From the NCBI RefSeq assembly GCF_005144885.1, contig NZ_CP039690.1, forward strand, positions 1,240,001 to 1,304,000: DNA of 64,000 nt, read 5' to 3'. This DNA is from Phreatobacter stygius (GTDB lineage: Bacteria > Pseudomonadota > Alphaproteobacteria > Rhizobiales > Phreatobacteraceae). Both the position numbers and the translations under genes were made by a program. Below the pieces are notes generated by a model. That model saw only the letters and a list, made by a program, of their open reading frames with translations. It made no database searches and was not told where the DNA came from. Position 1 is the first letter of the stretch, and each line of letters opens with the position of its first letter. Of the stretch, positions 60,093 to 64,000 are shown one piece after another.

Positions 60093-61490
60093 GTGGCCGA
60101 GCAGCCAAATCAGATCTTCGATGTCGCGATCGTCGGCGCCGGCGTCGTCGGCTGCGCCATCGCGCGCAAATTCGCGCTCGAGGGCGCCTCGGTCGTGCTG
60201 CTCGAAAAGGGCGCCGACATTCTGAGCGGCGCCAGCAAGGCCAATAGCGCGATCCTTCATACCGGCTTCGATGCGCCGCCCGCCAGCCTCGAACTCGCCT
60301 GCATGAAGGCGGGCCATGCGGAATTCCTTGCGATCCGCCAGCGCCTCAATCTGCCGGTACTGGAGACCGGCGCCATCGTCGCGGCCTGGGACGATGAACA
60401 ACTGGCGCGCCTCGACGCGGTCGAGGAGCGCGCCCATGCCAATGGCGTGACCGATGTCAGGCGTATCAGCCGCGTCGAGATCCTGGCGCGCGAACAACGA
60501 CTGTCCGGCGCGGTACTCGGCGGCGTTTTGGTGCCGGGCGAGCATGTGATCGACCCTTGGTCGACACCACTGGCCTATGCCCGACAGGCCGCCGCCCATG
60601 GAGCCTGCTTCGTCTTCGGCGCCGAAGTCGGCGAGGCGAAACGCCGGGACGATCTCTGGCTGCTGCGCACGCCGAAAGGCGCGATCCGGGCCAGGGTCGT
60701 GGTGAACGCCGCCGGACTGTTCGGCGACCGGCTCGAGCAACTCGCCTTCGAACGCTCCGCCTTCGAGATCAGGCCGCGCAAAGGACAATTCGTCGTCTTC
60801 GACAAGCAGGCTGCGGCCCTGCTCGGCACCATCCTGCTGCCGGTGCCGACCGAACAGACCAAGGGCGTCGTCATCGCCCGCACGATCTTCGGCAATCTTC
60901 TGGTCGGCCCGACCGCGGAAGAACAGGACGACCGCTGCCGCGCGGCGGTGGACGAGCAGACCCTGAACGATCTCACCGCCTTTGCCGCCCGCATGGTGCC
61001 GGACCTGAGGGACATGCCCGTCACCGCAGTTTATGCCGGCCTTCGACCGGCAACGGAGAAAAAGGACTATCGCATTGCTTCCGACCCGGCGAAGGGCTGG
61101 ATCACGGTCGGTGGCATCCGCTCGACCGGACTGACGGCAGCCCTCGGCATCGCCACGCACGTCTTCGATCTCTTCCGCGCCTTCGGCCTCTCGAGATCTC
61201 CGCCGCAAGATATCATCTGGCCGATGGTACCCAATCTCGCCGAGCACCTGCCACGCGATTGCACGCTGCCCGGATGCGGCGAAATCGTCTGTCATTGCGA
61301 GCGCGTCACGCGCCGGGAAATCGAGCAGGCCCTGCAGGGCCCGCTGCCGGCCGGCGACACTGGCGGCCTCAAGCGGCGAACGCGGGCCGGCATGGGCCGA
61401 TGCCAGGGTTTCTATTGCCAGGCCGACGTCGCCGAGATCGCAGGAGGCCGCCTCGCCAGCGCGGCCGCCACCCCGACGCGCGCACCATGA
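60093..61490 (+). CDS. GlpA-like FAD oxidoreductase with C-terminal [2Fe-2S] domain
   Basis: 465-residue flavoprotein of the DAO/glycerol-3-phosphate dehydrogenase family: VAIVGAGVVGCAIARKFALEG, ANSAILHTGFDAPP, GITVGGIRSTGLTAALGIA-like block. The C-terminus carries a BFD-like cluster site with cysteines in CGEIVCHCERVTRREIEQAL and GMGRCQGFYC, as in anaerobic GlpA. It likely oxidises glycerol-3-phosphate or a related polyol phosphate and passes electrons to its partner. Start GTG 60093 is preferred. Overlaps the next gene by four bases. Confidence 0.88.
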   Translation: MAEQPNQIFDVAIVGAGVVGCAIARKFALEGASVVLLEKGADILSGASKANSAILHTGFDAPPASLELACMKAGHAEFLAIRQRLNLPVLETGAIVAAWDDEQLARLDAVEERAHANGVTDVRRISRVEILAREQRLSGAVLGGVLVPGEHVIDPWSTPLAYARQAAAHGACFVFGAEVGEAKRRDDLWLLRTPKGAIRARVVVNAAGLFGDRLEQLAFERSAFEIRPRKGQFVVFDKQAAALLGTILLPVPTEQTKGVVIARTIFGNLLVGPTAEEQDDRCRAAVDEQTLNDLTAFAARMVPDLRDMPVTAVYAGLRPATEKKDYRIASDPAKGWITVGGIRSTGLTAALGIATHVFDLFRAFGLSRSPPQDIIWPMVPNLAEHLPRDCTLPGCGEIVCHCERVTRREIEQALQGPLPAGDTGGLKRRTRAGMGRCQGFYCQADVAEIAGGRLASAAATPTRAP

Positions 61491-62794
61491 CCGATGTCGC
61501 TTGCGATGTCGCTGTCATTGGCGCTGGCCCGGCGGGACTGGCTGCCGCCACCGAACTGCGCCGGCGTGGCATCGAAAAGGTGCTGGTCCTCGAGCGCGAC
61601 ACGGCCGCAGGGGGCCGGCCGCGGCTATGCGGCCACCCGCCTTTCGGCCTGCGCGAATATGGTCGCGTCCTGTCGGGGCCCGCCTATGCCCGGCGTCTCA
61701 CCGCCGACGCGCTGGCCGCCGGCGTCGAGATCCGGCTTGGCCACAGCGTCGCGGCGCTCAGGCCCGGCGGACGGATCGACCTCATGACTCCCGCAGGTCC
61801 TGCGATCCTCTCGGCGCGGCGCGTGATCGTCGCGACCGGTGCCCGCGAGACGCCCCGCTCGGCCCTCATGGTCTCCGGCGACCGCCCCGCCGGCATCATG
61901 ACAACCGGCAGTTTCCAGGCCTTCGTCTACGGCAAGGGCATCGTACCGTTCCGCCGGCCGCTGATCGTCGGCAGTGAACTCGTGACGCTCTCCGCGCTCA
62001 TGTCGTGCCGGACCGCCGGGATCGAGCCGGTGGCGATGATCGAACAGCGCGCCCGCCCGCTCGCGCGCTGGCCCCTGACGCTGTTCCCGCATCTGTTGCG
62101 CATTCCGGTTCACTACGGCGCTCGGATCGTCGATATTGAGGGACGAGCCCAGGTCGAAAGCGTCACGATCGCGACCGCTGATGGCACCATGAAAAAACTC
62201 GCCTGTGACGGTGTCCTGTTCACCGGCCGCTTCGTGCCGGAGGCGAGCCTCGTCGCCGAGAGCCATCTCGTCTTCGACCGCGGCAGCGCGGGTCCCTCCC
62301 TCGACCAGTTCGGCCGCTGTTCGGACCCCGTCTATTTCGCCGCCGGCAATGTGACGCGCGCCGTTGAGACGGCGGGGCGCTGCTTCCGCGAAGGCCGCCA
62401 GCTCGCGCGCGTCATCGTCGAAGATCTCGCGGCGCGCGCGCCGGTCACCATCGTCACGGTCGACCTGACGACGAGCGGGATCGTGAAATATGTCGTTCCG
62501 CAGCGACTGACCATCGGCGCCGGGCGGCCCGCCAGGATCAATCTGCAACTGCGTGTCGACGAGCCTGCGACGGGCACGATCGAGATCGCCTCCGGCGAGC
62601 GCGTCGTCGTCCGGCGCCGGCTTGCCGCCAAACCCGAGCGTCGCATCAGCCTGCGGCTCGACCTTGCCGCCCTGCCGCCCGACGCTTCTGCCTTGACCGT
62701 CGGCATGGGCGGGGGCCCGGCTTGCACATCGGGATGCGGGAAAGCCGCGAAACCGGGCGCATCGAAAGGCAATGAGCCCGGGATATCGCAATGA
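61487..62794 (+). CDS. GlpB-like NAD(P)/FAD oxidoreductase
   Basis: 435-residue flavoprotein: CDVAVIGAGPAGLAAATELRRRG FAD motif, RVIVATGARETPRSALM, FQAFVYGKGIVPFRRPLIVGSE and YFAAGNVTRAVETAG. The last about 110 residues form a beta-rich extension with YVVPQRLTIGAGRPA, seen in partners of GlpA-like dehydrogenases. It probably shuttles electrons from the GlpA-like subunit. A late CTSGC motif may hold a cluster. ATG 61487 overlaps the stop of the previous gene, and its stop overlaps the kinase start. Confidence 0.85.
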   Translation: MTDVACDVAVIGAGPAGLAAATELRRRGIEKVLVLERDTAAGGRPRLCGHPPFGLREYGRVLSGPAYARRLTADALAAGVEIRLGHSVAALRPGGRIDLMTPAGPAILSARRVIVATGARETPRSALMVSGDRPAGIMTTGSFQAFVYGKGIVPFRRPLIVGSELVTLSALMSCRTAGIEPVAMIEQRARPLARWPLTLFPHLLRIPVHYGARIVDIEGRAQVESVTIATADGTMKKLACDGVLFTGRFVPEASLVAESHLVFDRGSAGPSLDQFGRCSDPVYFAAGNVTRAVETAGRCFREGRQLARVIVEDLAARAPVTIVTVDLTTSGIVKYVVPQRLTIGAGRPARINLQLRVDEPATGTIEIASGERVVVRRRLAAKPERRISLRLDLAALPPDASALTVGMGGGPACTSGCGKAAKPGASKGNEPGISQ

Positions 62795-64000
62795 AATTCG
62801 CGGCGATCGACCAGGGGACCACCAGCACGCGCGTTCTGGTTACCGACGAGACCGGCGCCGCGCGCATCCACCATGCCGCCCGACACGCGCAGCATCATCC
62901 ACGGCCTGGCTGGGTCGAGCACGATCCGCGCGAACTGCTGGCCCATGTCCGGGACTGCCTGACGGCGGCCGGTCGGGTCGAGGCACTGGGGATCGCCCAT
63001 CAGGGTGAGAGCTGCCTTGCTTGGGATTCGATCACCGGCGTACCACTGTCGCCGGTCATCGTCTGGCAGGACAATCGGACGAGCGAGCACATCGCACACC
63101 TCGCCGCGGACGGCGCGGGAGATGAGGTCGCTGCGCGCGCCGGTCTGCCGCTCGATCCCTATTTTTCGGCGACGAAACTGGCCTGGCTGATCGACAACAT
63201 TCCCGAAGCGAAAGCTGCCCGCCGCGCCGGCCGGCTGCGGTTGGGCACGACCGATGCCTTTTTTCTCGACCGCCTGACCGGCTCCTTCGCGACCGACATA
63301 TCCACCGCGTCCCGGACCTCGCTCATGAATCTCGAAACAGGTTGCTGGGACGCCGCGCTCTGCGACCTTTTTCACGTTCCAATCGAATGCCTGCCAGAGA
63401 TCCGTCCGACCGTCGGGGATTTCGGTCTGGCCGGCTCGTCGCCGCTGAAGGCCTCGATCGTCGACCAGCAGGCAGCGCTCTTCGGTCACGGCTGCCGGCG
63501 CGACGGCGACGTCAAGATCACTTTCGGCACCGGCGCCTTTGCCCTCGCCCTGACGGGCGAGCGGATCGTCCGCTCAGCCGGCGATGGGCTGGTGCCGACG
63601 GTCGCCTGGCAGTGGGCCGGAACCAGAACCTATGCGGTCGATGGCGGCGTCTACGACGCGGGCGCGGCGGTCGAATGGGCCCAGCGTATCGGAATTGTCA
63701 CAGATGTCGCGGAGCTGAACACCTTCGCGGCGCTGCCGGCAATCGATCGCGGCTTGACCTTCGTGCCTGCCCTGTCCGGCCTCGCCTGTCCGCATTGGGA
63801 CCGTTCGGCCGCCTCGCTGTTCATTGGCATGACCGCCGATACCACCCGCGTCGACCTCTGCCAGGCTCTGCTGGAAGGCATTGCGCTGCAGACCTGCGAG
63901 ATGATCGAGGCGATCGACCGGCATGTGCCGCTGTCCGACCGCTTGCCGATCGACGGCGGCCTCGCACGCAGCGGCTATTTCGCTCAATTCCTCGCTGACA
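62791..64000 (+). CDS. glpK: FGGY-family carbohydrate kinase, glycerol kinase-like (partial)
   Basis: The frame opens at ATG 62791 (overlapping the preceding TGA) and runs off the window end without a stop, about 403 residues. It begins KFAAIDQGTTSTRVLVTDETG, the phosphate-binding DQGTTSTR motif of FGGY kinases, and continues GIAHQGESCLAWD, SATKLAWLIDN, TTDAFFLDRLTG, TFGTGAFALALTGE. Glycerol kinase is the nearest match, but the substrate may be another polyol, as several motifs differ. Phosphorylates the substrate that the upstream dehydrogenases then oxidise. Confidence 0.85.
   Translation, partial: MKFAAIDQGTTSTRVLVTDETGAARIHHAARHAQHHPRPGWVEHDPRELLAHVRDCLTAAGRVEALGIAHQGESCLAWDSITGVPLSPVIVWQDNRTSEHIAHLAADGAGDEVAARAGLPLDPYFSATKLAWLIDNIPEAKAARRAGRLRLGTTDAFFLDRLTGSFATDISTASRTSLMNLETGCWDAALCDLFHVPIECLPEIRPTVGDFGLAGSSPLKASIVDQQAALFGHGCRRDGDVKITFGTGAFALALTGERIVRSAGDGLVPTVAWQWAGTRTYAVDGGVYDAGAAVEWAQRIGIVTDVAELNTFAALPAIDRGLTFVPALSGLACPHWDRSAASLFIGMTADTTRVDLCQALLEGIALQTCEMIEAIDRHVPLSDRLPIDGGLARSGYFAQFLAD

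Noticed and set aside
60557-62794. 745-residue frame that joins parts of the GlpA-like and GlpB-like genes
   Set aside because: The first half is an out-of-frame reading of the GlpA-like gene; GlpB-like start at 61487 is supported by overlap and motif.
1-64000. tRNA, rRNA or integrase/att site
   Set aside because: No TTCGAATCC-type T-arm with cloverleaf, ribosomal block or tyrosine/serine integrase was found; only IS-level mobile DNA is present.

Overview
The window is a GC-rich, densely coded stretch of a bacterial chromosome. PodJ-like polarity factor, FlbD flagellar regulator, EipA/DUF1134 protein, phasins, GANTC sites and overall gene style point to an alphaproteobacterium, most likely Hyphomicrobiales (Rhizobiales). 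This placement rests on gene content only; I cannot name the genus. No tRNA, rRNA or CRISPR array was seen.

Layout. 1-4 kb: aromatic amino acid ammonia-lyase, SerA-type dehydrogenase and a MerR regulator, with a 38-bp tandem repeat between the first two. 4-8 kb: a PodJ-like polar organiser preceded by three GTTAAC sites spaced exactly 20 bp. 8-11.3 kb: a self-sufficient CYP102 (P450 BM3-type) monooxygenase. 11.3-23 kb: a carbon-storage island holding two phasins, a DUF445 protein, a lipase-like hydrolase, a wax ester synthase/diacylglycerol acyltransferase (WS/DGAT) with a long histone H1-like tail, and a forward cluster fadD-phaC-phaZ whose PHA synthase and depolymerase are of the medium-chain-length (class II) type. 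23-33 kb: envelope and metabolic genes, including a frameshifted methionine aminopeptidase and a chemoreceptor fragment. 33-41 kb: fliF-fliG-fliH-fliN-flbD (minus) and flhA (plus). 41-44.4 kb: two secreted alpha/beta hydrolases and a tautomerase. 44.4-46.1 kb: an IS5-family element and fragments of two more IS around an SRPBCC gene. 46-49.5 kb: an OmpA/BON-repeat envelope protein with a tandem helix-hairpin-helix membrane protein. 49.8-53.4 kb: fliK-like, flhX-like and a second fadD. 53.5-55.3 kb: cobalt-type nitrile hydratase alpha, beta and accessory protein. 55.3-64 kb: a DeoR/GlpR-type repressor divergent from a GMC oxidoreductase, a peptide-type binding protein, GlpA-like and GlpB-like flavoproteins and a glycerol kinase-like gene that runs off the end.

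How it fits together. The strongest theme is storage lipid. Fatty acids can be activated by FadD, polymerised by PhaC, mobilised by PhaZ, or esterified by WS/DGAT, with phasins coating the granules. Both polymer/lipid-forming enzymes carry lysine/alanine-rich tails that resemble the nucleoid-binding tail of PhaF; I propose that they tether inclusions to the chromosome. A 19-bp near-identical operator-like site sits in front of one phasin and the GNAT gene. The last 9 kb looks like a polyol or glycerol-derivative catabolic operon under a DeoR-type repressor; candidate GGTCAT half-sites occur both in the divergent promoter region and before the glpA-like gene.
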